Source: Maritimibacter sp. DP1N21-5
GTDB taxonomy: Bacteria; Pseudomonadota; Alphaproteobacteria; Rhodobacterales; Rhodobacteraceae
DNA: 64,000 bases
Reading direction: 5' to 3'
Assembly (NCBI RefSeq): GCF_019218295.1
Contig: NZ_JAHUZF010000006.1
Location: 1 to 64,000, forward strand
The notes under the pieces were generated by a model. The model had not been told where the DNA came from. It saw only the letters and a program-made list of their open reading frames with translations, and searched no databases. Shown here piece after piece: positions 53,564-63,486 of the stretch (positions within the stretch are counted from its first letter, which is position 1; every line of letters begins with the position of its first letter). The translations under genes were made by a program, and so were the position numbers.

Positions 53564-53992
53564 ATGGCTTTGACCTATCTGCACACAATGGTTCGGGTGA
53601 AGGACCTGGACGCTTCGATGGCGTTCTACAAGCTGTTGGGGCTGGAAGAGACCCGGCGCCACGACAGTGAAGGCGGGCGGTTTTCGCTGATTTTCATGGC
53701 GCCGCCCGATCAACCCGAGTGCCCGGTCGAGTTGACGTATAACTGGGATGGCGACGATGAGTTGCCCAGCGACAGCCGTCATTTTGGCCACCTCGCTTAC
53801 CGCGTCGACAATATTTACGAGATGTGTCAGCACCTTATGGACAATGGTGTGACCATCAACCGCCCGCCGCGCGACGGCCACATGGCCTTTGTCCGGTCGC
53901 CGGACAATATCTCGATCGAGCTGTTGCAGGCCGGTGATGCCCTGCCCGCGCAGGAGCCATGGGCCAGCATGGAAAACACGGGCCATTGGTAA
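53564..53992 (+). CDS. gloA: Lactoylglutathione lyase (glyoxalase I)
   Basis: A 142-aa vicinal-oxygen-chelate protein from ATG 53564 (MALTYLHTMVRVKDLDASMAFYKLLGLEE). Metal ligands H7, E56, H73-type and Glu late (SIELLQAG) fit glyoxalase I, which turns the methylglyoxal-glutathione hemithioacetal into lactoylglutathione. GGAGA lies nine bases upstream. Its stop overlaps the following DUF1194 gene. Confidence 0.88.
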   Translation: MALTYLHTMVRVKDLDASMAFYKLLGLEETRRHDSEGGRFSLIFMAPPDQPECPVELTYNWDGDDELPSDSRHFGHLAYRVDNIYEMCQHLMDNGVTINRPPRDGHMAFVRSPDNISIELLQAGDALPAQEPWASMENTGHW

Positions 53993-54687
53993 GAACCGCG
54001 GCCTGCCTGGCCTTGTGCGTTGCGGCGTCCCCTGCCGCGGCGTGCAGACTTGCGCTGCTTTTGGCGCTGGACGTGTCGTCCTCTGTCGATGCGACAGAGG
54101 ACCAGTTGCAGCGCGGCGGATTGGTGGCCGCGCTGACGGCGCCCGAGGTGCGGGCCGCGTTTTTTGCCGTCGACGCGCCGGTGGCGCTGGCGGTGTATGA
54201 ATGGTCGGGCCGCTACAATCAGGAGGTCGTGCTGGACTGGACGCTGATCGACAGCCCCGCCACCTTGCTTGATGCCGCCGAGACCGTGGCGGCCAGCAAG
54301 CGGTCGCATAACGAATTTCCGACCGCCATGGGCTATGCGTTGGGCTTTGGCGCCGAGATGCTCGCGAGGGCGCCCGAATGCCTGTACCGCACCATCGACA
54401 TGGCAGGTGACGGTCAGAACAACGAAGGGTTCGGGCCGCAGCTTGCCTATCGCGAGTTCGCCTTTGACGAGGTGACGGTGAACGGGCTGGTGGTGAATGC
54501 GGCCGAGTTTACGTCGGAAACCATGCTGATCGAGTTTTACCAGAGCGAAGTGTTGCGTGGCCCCGGTGCGTTTCTGGAAGTGGCGCAGGGGTTCGAAGAC
54601 TACGAACGCGCAATGCGCCGCAAGCTGGAGCGCGAGTTGACACCGCCCATCATTGGCAGTCTCGACACCGGACAGCGCGGCGGATGA
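53959..54687 (+). CDS. DUF1194 periplasmic VWA-like protein, copy 1
   Basis: A 242-aa protein with a signal peptide (LACLALCVAASPAAAC). DVSSSVDATEDQLQ is a DxSxS MIDAS-type metal site of a von Willebrand A fold, and MAGDGQNNEGFG is a second conserved DUF1194 motif. The start is ATG 53959 (34-base overlap with gloA) or TTG 53986. It is followed by a paralogue that overlaps by four bases. Function unknown; Ca/Mg-dependent adhesion in the envelope is plausible. Confidence 0.8.
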   Translation: MGQHGKHGPLVRTAACLALCVAASPAAACRLALLLALDVSSSVDATEDQLQRGGLVAALTAPEVRAAFFAVDAPVALAVYEWSGRYNQEVVLDWTLIDSPATLLDAAETVAASKRSHNEFPTAMGYALGFGAEMLARAPECLYRTIDMAGDGQNNEGFGPQLAYREFAFDEVTVNGLVVNAAEFTSETMLIEFYQSEVLRGPGAFLEVAQGFEDYERAMRRKLERELTPPIIGSLDTGQRGG

Positions 54688-55436
54688 GGGGCGCCGCGCT
54701 GATCATGGCCTGTTGTGCGGCGATGATCGGTGCCAGTGCGCATGGTGCCTGTCGGCAGGCGCTGGCGTTGGGGCTTGATGTGTCGGGGTCGGTTGATGCG
54801 CTGGAGTATCAGTTGCAGATGGAGGGGCTGGCCGAGGCACTGGACAGCGGACGGGTGCGGCAGGCTCTATTGCAGATGCCATCTGCGCCGGTCAGTCTGC
54901 TGGTCTACGAATGGAGCGGGCCGGAAGACCCTGCCGTGATCCTGCCGTGGACCGACATCGACAGCGCGCCTGCGCTTGATGCCGTCATCGGCCATTTGCG
55001 CGCGACCAAGCGGCGGCAGGCCAGCCCGGGCACGGCACTGGGCCTCGCCATGCGCGAGGGTGTGGCGCATCTGATGGACCGGTCGGACTGCTGGAAGCTG
55101 ACGCTGGATATTTCTGGGGACGGGAAGTCGAACCTGGGCATCAGGCCGGTGGATGTGAAGCCGGAAGTGGCGCCCACCGGTATTACGATCAATGCGCTGG
55201 TCATTGGTGCGGACGCGCCCAGTTTCGGTGACGCGCGGCAGGCGGAGATTTCGAGCCTGTCCGCCTATTTCCAGAACAACGTCATCGTCGGCTCTGACAG
55301 CTTTGTCGAAACGGCGCTGGGGTTCGAGGACTATGCCGCTGCGATGGCACGCAAACTTGAGCGCGAGTTGGAAACGATCATTCTGGGCAAGGGGCCCCTG
55401 CCCCGTGTGCCCGATGCAGACCCGTCGTCAAAGTAG
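54684..55436 (+). CDS. DUF1194 periplasmic VWA-like protein, copy 2
   Basis: A 250-aa paralogue with signal peptide (ACCAAMIGASAHGAC) and MIDAS motif DVSGSVDALEYQLQ, then DISGDGKSNLGIR. Overlaps copy 1 by four bases. Both end with an ARKLERELE-type helix. The two probably act together, for example as a heterodimer. Confidence 0.8.
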   Translation: MRGAALIMACCAAMIGASAHGACRQALALGLDVSGSVDALEYQLQMEGLAEALDSGRVRQALLQMPSAPVSLLVYEWSGPEDPAVILPWTDIDSAPALDAVIGHLRATKRRQASPGTALGLAMREGVAHLMDRSDCWKLTLDISGDGKSNLGIRPVDVKPEVAPTGITINALVIGADAPSFGDARQAEISSLSAYFQNNVIVGSDSFVETALGFEDYAAAMARKLERELETIILGKGPLPRVPDADPSSK

Positions 55437-55439
55437 CGG

Positions 55440-55961
55440 TCAGTAGATATAGCGGATCTGGTCCGTCCAGTACCGTTCCATCCGCTTGAGCGATGCGGTG
55501 ATGTCGATGATCCCCTCGGGGCCGAGCACCCCCTTGGATTGCAGCCCTTCGGCATGGCGCAGGAACAATTCGTTCACCACGTCGCGGATCTTGCGCCCCT
55601 TTTCGGTCAGTTTGACGCGCACCGAGCGGCGGTCAATCTCGCACCGCTGGTGGTGCATGTAGCCCATTTCGACCAGCTTCTTGAGATTGTAGCTGACGTT
55701 GGAGCCCTGGTAGTAGCCGCGGCTTTTCAGCTCGCCCGCCGTCACCTCGTTATCGCCGATGTTGAACAGCAAGAGCGCCTGCACCGCGTTGATTTCCAGC
55801 ACCCCGACACGTTCGAATTCGTCCTTGATGACGTCCAGCAGCAACCTGTGCAACCGCTCCACCAGCGACAGCGCCTCAAGATACCCGACCATGAAGCCCG
55901 CGTTCGCTGCGTTTCGTTCGGCCATCCCGGGGACCTGGCCAATGGGGTCCTGAATGCTCAT
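55440..55961 (-). CDS. MarR family winged-helix regulator (LdtR-like)
   Basis: A 173-aa regulator. The wHTH is seen as EINAVQALLLFNIGDNEVTAGELKSRGYYQGSNVSYNLKKLVEMGYMHHQRCEIDRRSVRVKLTEKG in overview; the recognition helix is GSNVSYNLKKL. The overall type matches LdtR of rhizobia and liberibacters, which controls peptidoglycan LD-transpeptidation. Its gene ends four bases after the DUF1194 stop on the other strand. Confidence 0.85.
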   Translation of the reverse strand: MSIQDPIGQVPGMAERNAANAGFMVGYLEALSLVERLHRLLLDVIKDEFERVGVLEINAVQALLLFNIGDNEVTAGELKSRGYYQGSNVSYNLKKLVEMGYMHHQRCEIDRRSVRVKLTEKGRKIRDVVNELFLRHAEGLQSKGVLGPEGIIDITASLKRMERYWTDQIRYIY

Positions 55962-56039
55962 CCGTCTTCTCCGACCTGATCTGCTCGGATCAGAAGATGG
56001 GGATGATTCGGAAATATTCAGTTAAGTGCAGCAGAGCCC

Positions 56040-56306
56040 TTATTTTTCGGGCTGAAACGTGCGTGAGACATCTTCGATCAGGGCTGCGATATGGTCCGGC
56101 GCGGCCTCTTGACCCGTGACCCAGCGATAGAGATCCTGATCGTTTTCGTTCAGCATCGCGTCATAGGTATCAAGCTGGGCATCCGTCATGCCCGACAGAT
56201 GACGGCCCGCATAGGTCGACAGGATCAGGTCCATCTCCTTGATCCCGCGGCGCATGGAGCGCATGTGCAGCCGTTTGAGCCGGTGTTCGCGCGGTTCGTC
56301 AGACAT
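56040..56306 (-). CDS. sdhE: Succinate dehydrogenase assembly factor SdhE
   Basis: An 88-aa helical protein with the essential RGxxE motif R20-G21-I22-K23-E24 (RRGIKEMDL), needed for covalent flavinylation of SdhA. Length and start are standard. Its ATG overlaps the end of the XRE gene by eight bases, so both are one unit. Confidence 0.93.
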   Translation of the reverse strand: MSDEPREHRLKRLHMRSMRRGIKEMDLILSTYAGRHLSGMTDAQLDTYDAMLNENDQDLYRWVTGQEAAPDHIAALIEDVSRTFQPEK

Positions 56307-56697
56307 CAGCGGGGGCCTGCATTGCGGCGCGGAGTTTCTTTTCCAGACGTCCCAGTTGCTCTGCCCGCGCCAGCATGTCGGAGCGCATGTCGCGCACTTC
56401 GGTCAGCAGGTCGCGCATGTCTGCGGTCAGCGGCTCTTCCTCCACCGGCGCGTCGAGCCCTTCGCCTTCGCCGTTGATCAGCCACATCATCGAGACGTTC
56501 AGCAGACCAGCCATCATCGACAGGCGGTTGGCGCGGGGCTCGCTCAGGTCGTCTTCCCAGGATTTGAGGGTCGCAAGACGCACGCCCAGCCGCTTGGCGA
56601 GCTGTTTTTGCGTCATGCCCGCCTGTTCGCGCGCGCCTGCCACACGGTCGCCAAAGGTTGCCGCGTCGGCGCTGTACCAGTCCTGTAGATCGTCCAT
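56299..56697 (-). CDS. XRE family transcriptional regulator
   Basis: A 132-aa protein from ATG 56697 (MDDLQDWYSADAATFGDR), with AGGAGA eight bases upstream. The HTH is REQAGMTQKQLAKRLGVRLATLKSWEDDLSEPRANRLSMM in overview (residues ~23-62). The C-terminal half is a coiled coil (RDLLTEVRDMRSDMLARAEQLGRLEKKLRAAM) for oligomerisation. Neighbouring sdhE and the respiration link are conserved in this group. Confidence 0.88.
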   Translation of the reverse strand: MDDLQDWYSADAATFGDRVAGAREQAGMTQKQLAKRLGVRLATLKSWEDDLSEPRANRLSMMAGLLNVSMMWLINGEGEGLDAPVEEEPLTADMRDLLTEVRDMRSDMLARAEQLGRLEKKLRAAMQAPADV

Positions 56698-56772
56698 AGG
56701 GTCGTCTCCTTTTTGGCGTTGCGCTTGATCGCGTCCGAGGTGCCGCCTATGAGGGGCTGGATACCGCGCTAG

Positions 56773-57990
<1,218 letters not shown>

Positions 57991-58003
57991 CGAGGGACGG
58001 GCA

Positions 58004-58420
58004 ATGGGCGCGGAGCTTCCTGACTACTACTTCCGTGTGCGTGAGAACGGCGCTGCTGTGTTTCGGGTGGACACCGAGAACCGCCAGCGCCGCATCGAGA
58101 TGGACCAGATCGCGGTCGTGAATATCCGCAATGGCGAGATCAAGCCCCATGGTGACCGAACACTGTCACCTGATGATCTGGCGCGGATCGAGGCGTGGAT
58201 GGAGGACCGGGCCGAGGTGCTGGCCCATCGTGACATCGACGACATTCACCGGGCGGTGGACTATCTGAACCTGACGACCCAATGGGCGCAAAGCCGGGCG
58301 ACGGATGAGCAGTTGGAGAATGTCACCGACGCGCTGCTGCTGGCGATGCACGATCTGCGGTCGGTGCTGGTGCGTAAAAAGGCGGACCGCCTGATCAAGG
58401 GAAACGGCTCCGCGTCCTGA
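58004..58420 (+). CDS. Hypothetical protein
   Basis: A 138-aa soluble protein. A beta-rich N-terminus (YYFRVRENGAAVFRVDTENRQRRIEMDQIAVVNIRNGEI) and a helical C-terminus (ILNLTTQW-like segment, ALLLAMHDLRSVLVRKKADRLIKG). It follows the aminotransferase by 13 bases. No family recognised, though the composition is typical of a real gene. Confidence 0.7.
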   Translation: MGAELPDYYFRVRENGAAVFRVDTENRQRRIEMDQIAVVNIRNGEIKPHGDRTLSPDDLARIEAWMEDRAEVLAHRDIDDIHRAVDYLNLTTQWAQSRATDEQLENVTDALLLAMHDLRSVLVRKKADRLIKGNGSAS

Positions 58421-58588
58421 CCCCGTGCGCATCCGTTTGCGTGCGGCAATTCCCGACCGAAGTTATGTGTAGTTTTCGCCGGTTTTCGACGGAACTCCGC
58501 CGATACCGGAACGCTGCGCTCACCTCGCTTCGTGTCAGAGCTGGCGTATGCAAGGGGCGGAACGTGTACGAACAAAGGAGCCAGCGTC

Positions 58589-60289
58589 ATGCCAGCCATC
58601 ACACCCCCCTTGTCCCTTGAAACCATTACCGAGCTGACCGAAGCCGATCCCGGTCTGATCGCCAATGTCATTCCGTCAGAGATACAGCAGGGGGCCAACG
58701 CCGCCCGTCAGATGAACGACGTCATTGCGCAGGCGATAGCAGCCACCGGCGTCAATCGGGATGGCAAGCTGACGCCGGATGATCTTGTCATTTTGTCGGC
58801 GCATATCCGCGCCAATCCCGCGCTCTACGCGTCCTTCATCGAAGGCCACGGCGATGATGAGGGCAATCTCGAAACCGGGTTTCACCTGGTCCAGGGCGAC
58901 GGCGGCGCTTACATCTTTCAGGGGCGAGATTTCATAGACACCGTTGCGGACGCCATCTATCACGTGGGCTTTGCCATTGTGGACGGCCGGTTCCAGAACG
59001 AAGACGGCGATGCCAACGAGACGGTCGAGGATGTGGCCGGTTGGATGAACTTTTTCGTCAACGGCCAGAACCGTGTCTATGGCACCGAAGAGGGCGAAAC
59101 CCTGCATTCGGGCCATTACAGCTTTGATCTGGCCATCGGCCATGATGAGATCTTTCAGGCCTGGGGCGGAGATGACAGGATCTGGGCGGATGCCGGCAAT
59201 GATCGCATCTATGCAGGCGACGGCAATGACCGCGCCGGTGGTGGTGACGGCAATGACCGTCTCTATGGTGGCGCGGGCAACGACCAAATGAACGGCGACG
59301 CGGGCCATGACCGGCTGTACGGCGAGGACGGGAACGACACCCTCGGGGGTGGCGATGGCAAGGACCGGATCGAAGGCGGCGCCGGTGAAGACAAGCTTTA
59401 TGGCGATGCCGGGAATGACACGCTGCGCGGTGGTGACGATGACGACACCGTTTCTGGCGGCACCGGCGATGACTTTCTGGCGGGCGACGACGGGGATGAC
59501 CGTGTCTGGGGCAACGAAGGCGATGACCGTATGTTCGGCGGACGCGGCAACGACCGGGCCGATGGTGGCGACGGAAACGACAACATATGGATGAACGCGG
59601 GCGACGACGACGCCTATGGCGCGGCGGGCAATGACCGGATTGATGCCGGTTCGGGCGATGACACGGCGAATGGCGGTCTGGGCAACGATACCTTGCTGGG
59701 CGCGGCGGGCGACGATTCGCTTGGCGGGCAGGAAGGGTCCGACAGTCTTTTTGGCGGATCAGGCAACGACACGTTGCGCGGCGGCGATGATGATGACCGT
59801 CTGATCGGCGATGGCGGCAATGACAGCATGCGCGGGGATGCGGGCGATGACCGCCTGTCGGGCGGTGATGGCGCCGATGACATGCATGGCGGTGACGGGG
59901 CCGACACGCTGTCGGGCGGCAAGGGCAATGACACCGTGTCGGGCGGCAATGGCGAGGATGTCATCGCCGGGCGTGCCGGTGCCGATGTGCTGCTGGATTA
60001 CGAGGACATCGAAGCACGCGACATATTTGTCTTCAATCCCGGTGACAGCGGCGTGACCGAGGCGTCGATGGACGTGATCCGCGGCTTTACGTCGATCATC
60101 GACAAGCTGGATCTGACTGCATTCGGCGGGTTGACCTTTGTCGAGGGGGACACGTTCTCGGGCACGCAGGCCGAAGTGTTGTTTGACGGGGACTTCGTGC
60201 AGATCGACAGCGATGGCGATGGCAATGCCGACGAGATGATCGAGCTTGAATGGGTAAACGCAGTCGAAGCGGCAGACTTCATTTTGTGA
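58589..60289 (+). CDS. RTX calcium-binding secreted protein
   Basis: A 566-aa acidic protein from ATG 58589, with AAAGGAG upstream. The first ~170 residues are unrelated to the RTX part and contain an EF-hand-like loop ([11 protein letters not shown]) and [23 protein letters not shown]. From about 180 to 475 there are many GGxGxDxLx repeats. The last ~90 residues ([37 protein letters not shown] end) are the cap and secretion region. No signal peptide; exported by a type I system not in the window. Shares repeats and cap with the RTX protein at 20425, but not its beta-helix. Confidence 0.88.
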   Translation: MPAITPPLSLETITELTEADPGLIANVIPSEIQQGANAARQMNDVIAQAIAATGVNRDGKLTPDDLVILSAHIRANPALYASFIEGHGDDEGNLETGFHLVQGDGGAYIFQGRDFIDTVADAIYHVGFAIVDGRFQNEDGDANETVEDVAGWMNFFVNGQNRVYGTEEGETLHSGHYSFDLAIGHDEIFQAWGGDDRIWADAGNDRIYAGDGNDRAGGGDGNDRLYGGAGNDQMNGDAGHDRLYGEDGNDTLGGGDGKDRIEGGAGEDKLYGDAGNDTLRGGDDDDTVSGGTGDDFLAGDDGDDRVWGNEGDDRMFGGRGNDRADGGDGNDNIWMNAGDDDAYGAAGNDRIDAGSGDDTANGGLGNDTLLGAAGDDSLGGQEGSDSLFGGSGNDTLRGGDDDDRLIGDGGNDSMRGDAGDDRLSGGDGADDMHGGDGADTLSGGKGNDTVSGGNGEDVIAGRAGADVLLDYEDIEARDIFVFNPGDSGVTEASMDVIRGFTSIIDKLDLTAFGGLTFVEGDTFSGTQAEVLFDGDFVQIDSDGDGNADEMIELEWVNAVEAADFIL

Positions 60290-60305
60290 CTGCGAACGCT
60301 GGTCT

Positions 60306-61703
60306 TCACCCCGCCTGCGGGGTGGAGACCGCCGCCGCGCGCTTCGGCTGACGCAGAGCAGGCACCGATACAGCCCAGAAGCGCCACATGAGTGCGACAC
60401 CGGCACAGGCCAACCCCAGCACGAGGCCCAGCCAGACCCCTGCCCCGCCCCACCCCAGAACAAAGCCCAGAACGTAAGACGCGGGCATGCCCACCAGCCA
60501 GTAGGAGACTGCCGCCAGCACCATGGGCACAGTCGTGTCCTGCACCCCGCGCAAGAGCCCCAGCGCAATCACCTGCGCCCCGTCCACAAGCTGGAACAGC
60601 GCCGCGAGGGCCAGAAGGACAATCCCGATCTCGAGGATCTGGTCCCGCGCTGGCTCGTCCCGTTCCATGAACAGGGAAATCAGCGGCTCGGGCAGCGCGA
60701 TGAACAGGATGATCGTGGCCAGCGCCATGGCCAGGCTCATCACAATGACTGTGCGTGCGCCGCGCAGCATGTGGTCGAGGTCGCCGCGCCCATAGGCGTT
60801 GCCTGCCCGGATCGTCGCCACGTTGCTGAGCCCCAGATGCACCATGAACGTGATCGAGGCCAATTGCAGCGCGATGTTATGGGCCGCAAGCGGGATCGTT
60901 CCCAGCCAGCCCATCATGAATGCGGAGGCGGCAAAGAGGCCCACTTCGCTCAGATTGGTCAGCCCGATGGGCCAGCCGAGCCGGAAAACCCGGCCCAGCA
61001 TCTCCCAATCGGGGCGCCAGAAGCGCTTGAACAGCTGGTGTTGCGGCAGTGCGATCAGCGCGTAACCGACGATCCCCGCCAGCATCACGAACTGGGTCAC
61101 AAGCGACGCCACGGCAGCCCCTGCGATACCCCAGGCCGGAGCGCCCCAATTGCCGAAGATGAAGGCGTAATTCGCAAGCGCATTGGCCAGCGCCGCGATC
61201 AGTGTGATCCAGAGCACGATCTGCGTCCGCTCGAGGGCAGCAAGATAGCTCTTGATCGCCATCACCATCAGCGCGGGCACGATCCCCCAGCCCGCGATGG
61301 AGAGGTAGTCGGCCCCAAGTGCCGCCACCTGTTCGGTCTGCCCCAGTGCCAAGAGTACCCGTTCGGACATCAACATCACCGGCAGGGCCAGCACGGCAAA
61401 GCCGAGGCTCAGCCAAATCCCCATGCGCGTGGCGCGCCGCAGGTTGGTCTCGTCCCTTTCCGCATGGAAGGAGGCCACCATGGGCATGACCGCCCAGGCA
61501 AAGCCGGACCCCATCAGGAACAGAACAAAAAACAAGCTGCCCGCGACCCCGAGCGCCGCGAGTTCCTCCACCCCGTACCAGCCGAGCATGACCGTATCCG
61601 TCACGCCAATCGCCACCTGCCCGAGATGCCCGCCGATGAGCGGCAGACCGAGGACAAGGACCGCACGTGTGTGGGCCAGATATGACATCTGCTGGGTGGA
61701 CAT
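60306..61703 (-). CDS. MATE family efflux transporter
   Basis: A 465-aa protein with twelve membrane helices. LGLPLIGGHLGQVAIGVTDTVMLGWYGVEELAALGVAGS is the MATE N-lobe opening, and the repeated second half starts near VFRLGWPIGLTNLSEVGLF. NorM-like exporters expel cationic drugs with Na+ or H+. It is convergent with the RTX gene, 16 bases apart. Confidence 0.92.
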   Translation of the reverse strand: MSTQQMSYLAHTRAVLVLGLPLIGGHLGQVAIGVTDTVMLGWYGVEELAALGVAGSLFFVLFLMGSGFAWAVMPMVASFHAERDETNLRRATRMGIWLSLGFAVLALPVMLMSERVLLALGQTEQVAALGADYLSIAGWGIVPALMVMAIKSYLAALERTQIVLWITLIAALANALANYAFIFGNWGAPAWGIAGAAVASLVTQFVMLAGIVGYALIALPQHQLFKRFWRPDWEMLGRVFRLGWPIGLTNLSEVGLFAASAFMMGWLGTIPLAAHNIALQLASITFMVHLGLSNVATIRAGNAYGRGDLDHMLRGARTVIVMSLAMALATIILFIALPEPLISLFMERDEPARDQILEIGIVLLALAALFQLVDGAQVIALGLLRGVQDTTVPMVLAAVSYWLVGMPASYVLGFVLGWGGAGVWLGLVLGLACAGVALMWRFWAVSVPALRQPKRAAAVSTPQAG

Positions 61704-61786
61704 GCTCCACCCTTACGCCTGCTTTTTGAGCAAGTGAAGACCTCGCGTGATGCTGGTGACGGGATGCCGCCCTTCGGGGCCGTCGA

Positions 61787-62677
61787 TCAGAGCAGCGGCA
61801 GGACCAGCGTCGTGGCGATCAGGGCGATCAGGGCACCGGCCACGACCTCGATCAGCCCCATGGCGCGCACGGCCCCTGCCCCGGACCAACCTGCAAAGGT
61901 CGATTGGCGTGCCCCGACGGCGGCGAGCGCCACCAGCACCGTCACGCTGGCTGTGCCAAGGCCCATGACAAAGGCTCCGGCAATCCCCGCAAGCGGAATG
62001 CCGAGGCCGAAGCACAGAATCAGGAGGAAGACCGCCCCCGTACAGGGCCGGATCGCGATGGAGCCGATGATGGCCGCTGCGTCGCGCCAGGACGTTACCG
62101 CCGCTGCCTGCGCCGGCGTTGGCGCATGTGCATGGCCGCAGGTGCTGCAATGCCCGTGATCATCGATCTCGTGCGCGTGCGTGCGCGCGCCACGCGCGCG
62201 GCGCAGGCCGCGCACCACCAGCCACAGCCCAACAAGCGCAATCGCGATATAGCTTGCGGGCGCAAGCACCTTTTCGGCGGTATCCGTCATTTCCGTCCGT
62301 CCCCAGCCCAGCACAAAGGCGCCGAGTGTCACGAGGACAATCGCCGCCAGCGCCTGCGCCAGAGACGAGGCCACGGCGAGCCATGACAGCCGCCAGGCCG
62401 TCACCTGCTCGGCCGCGCCATACCCGCCGATCACCAGCTTGCCATGTCCCGGCCCCGCAGCGTGGAAGAAGCCGTATGCGCCGCAGAGGCCCATCAGGCC
62501 GAGCCAGGCCCCCGGCTCGCCCGCACGGACCGCGCGCAGCCCGCCCGCCAGCGCATTCTGCGCGTCACGCTGTTGCGCCGCGGCCCATTGACCGATGTCC
62601 GAAGCACCGCCAAAGCCGAAGAGCCAGAGCAGTGCCGCAACGACGGTCAGAAGAACGCCGATCCTCAGCCAGAGCAT
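61787..62677 (-). CDS. NicO/RcnA-like nickel-cobalt transporter
   Basis: A 296-aa membrane protein, about six helices. GFFHAAGPGHGKLVIGGYGA carries the conserved metal-site H(x)n-GHGK of the NicO family. The cytosolic loop THAHEIDDHGHCSTCGHAHAP is histidine-rich, with two Cys, for metal binding. It overlaps the DUF1007 gene upstream by 13 bases, a common pairing. Direction (import or export) not deducible. Confidence 0.87.
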   Translation of the reverse strand: MLWLRIGVLLTVVAALLWLFGFGGASDIGQWAAAQQRDAQNALAGGLRAVRAGEPGAWLGLMGLCGAYGFFHAAGPGHGKLVIGGYGAAEQVTAWRLSWLAVASSLAQALAAIVLVTLGAFVLGWGRTEMTDTAEKVLAPASYIAIALVGLWLVVRGLRRARGARTHAHEIDDHGHCSTCGHAHAPTPAQAAAVTSWRDAAAIIGSIAIRPCTGAVFLLILCFGLGIPLAGIAGAFVMGLGTASVTVLVALAAVGARQSTFAGWSGAGAVRAMGLIEVVAGALIALIATTLVLPLL

Positions 62678-63300
62678 GACAGCGTGACCGTGTCGGCAAA
62701 GGCTTCACCCACCTCTGGATAGGCATCCTCGACCTCTGCTGACGGGGTGGCGTAGAGCAACTCCTCGACCAGGGTGTAGGCTGCATCCAGGTCGGCAGGC
62801 TGGATCGCGGCGTTGCATGGCCCTTCGACCGCAACGGGGCCGATCAGATCGTAGGCCGTGTAGAATGTCGGGTCGTAGGCCTTGAGCACCAGACCGTCCG
62901 CTGTTGCCTTGGCCGGCCGGAAATGCACGGTGGTGATCCGCCCCGCTTCTACCGAGGTCCCGCGCCCCTGCGGTTTGCCGAGCTTGACCGTCTTGCCGTT
63001 CCGAAGCGCGTAGCTGTCACCTTCGAACCCGGCGATCCACTGCAGGTCGAACCCATCGAGACGCCGCAGCTCGTTCTCGGTCAAGCGACCATCGCCATCA
63101 TTGTCGAGACCATAATCGGTCAGCAGCAGCAGGGAATAGAAGTCGTCATAGGTCCACTGCACCTCGACCCCTTGAAAGACACCGTCATCGCCAACCACCA
63201 CCCGCAGTTTCGTGTCCACGAACACATGTGGGTGTGCCGCCACCATGGTGGCGGGCAAGGCAATGGCCGACGCGAGGGCGAGTGAGCGCATGAACCGCAT
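62665..63300 (-). CDS. DUF1007 periplasmic protein paired with the NicO transporter
   Basis: A 211-aa protein from ATG 63300 (MRFMRSLALASAIALP); ATG 63291 is possible. The signal peptide is followed by AHPHVFVDTKL, a histidine-led mature start typical of DUF1007 metal-handling proteins. An EF-hand-like loop DNDGDGRLTENEL is at about 75-87. It probably binds nickel or cobalt before transport. Two Cys (GPCNAA, LSCSG). Confidence 0.83.
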   Translation of the reverse strand: MRFMRSLALASAIALPATMVAAHPHVFVDTKLRVVVGDDGVFQGVEVQWTYDDFYSLLLLTDYGLDNDGDGRLTENELRRLDGFDLQWIAGFEGDSYALRNGKTVKLGKPQGRGTSVEAGRITTVHFRPAKATADGLVLKAYDPTFYTAYDLIGPVAVEGPCNAAIQPADLDAAYTLVEELLYATPSAEVEDAYPEVGEAFADTVTLSCSG

Positions 63301-63486
63301 GAGACCAGACTTAGGCGCAGGCGGGTGCGGCCTCAACCCCGATCTGCCATCTGCGCGAAGCTGCGCTGCATTGCATCCCAGGATTGCAGCACGAGACACT
63401 GCTTGCACTCGGAAATAGCTCTGTCACAGTGGCGTTATCGTTTACGAACGTGTTACCACAGGTTGAATTTGCCAAAGGATTTCTTG

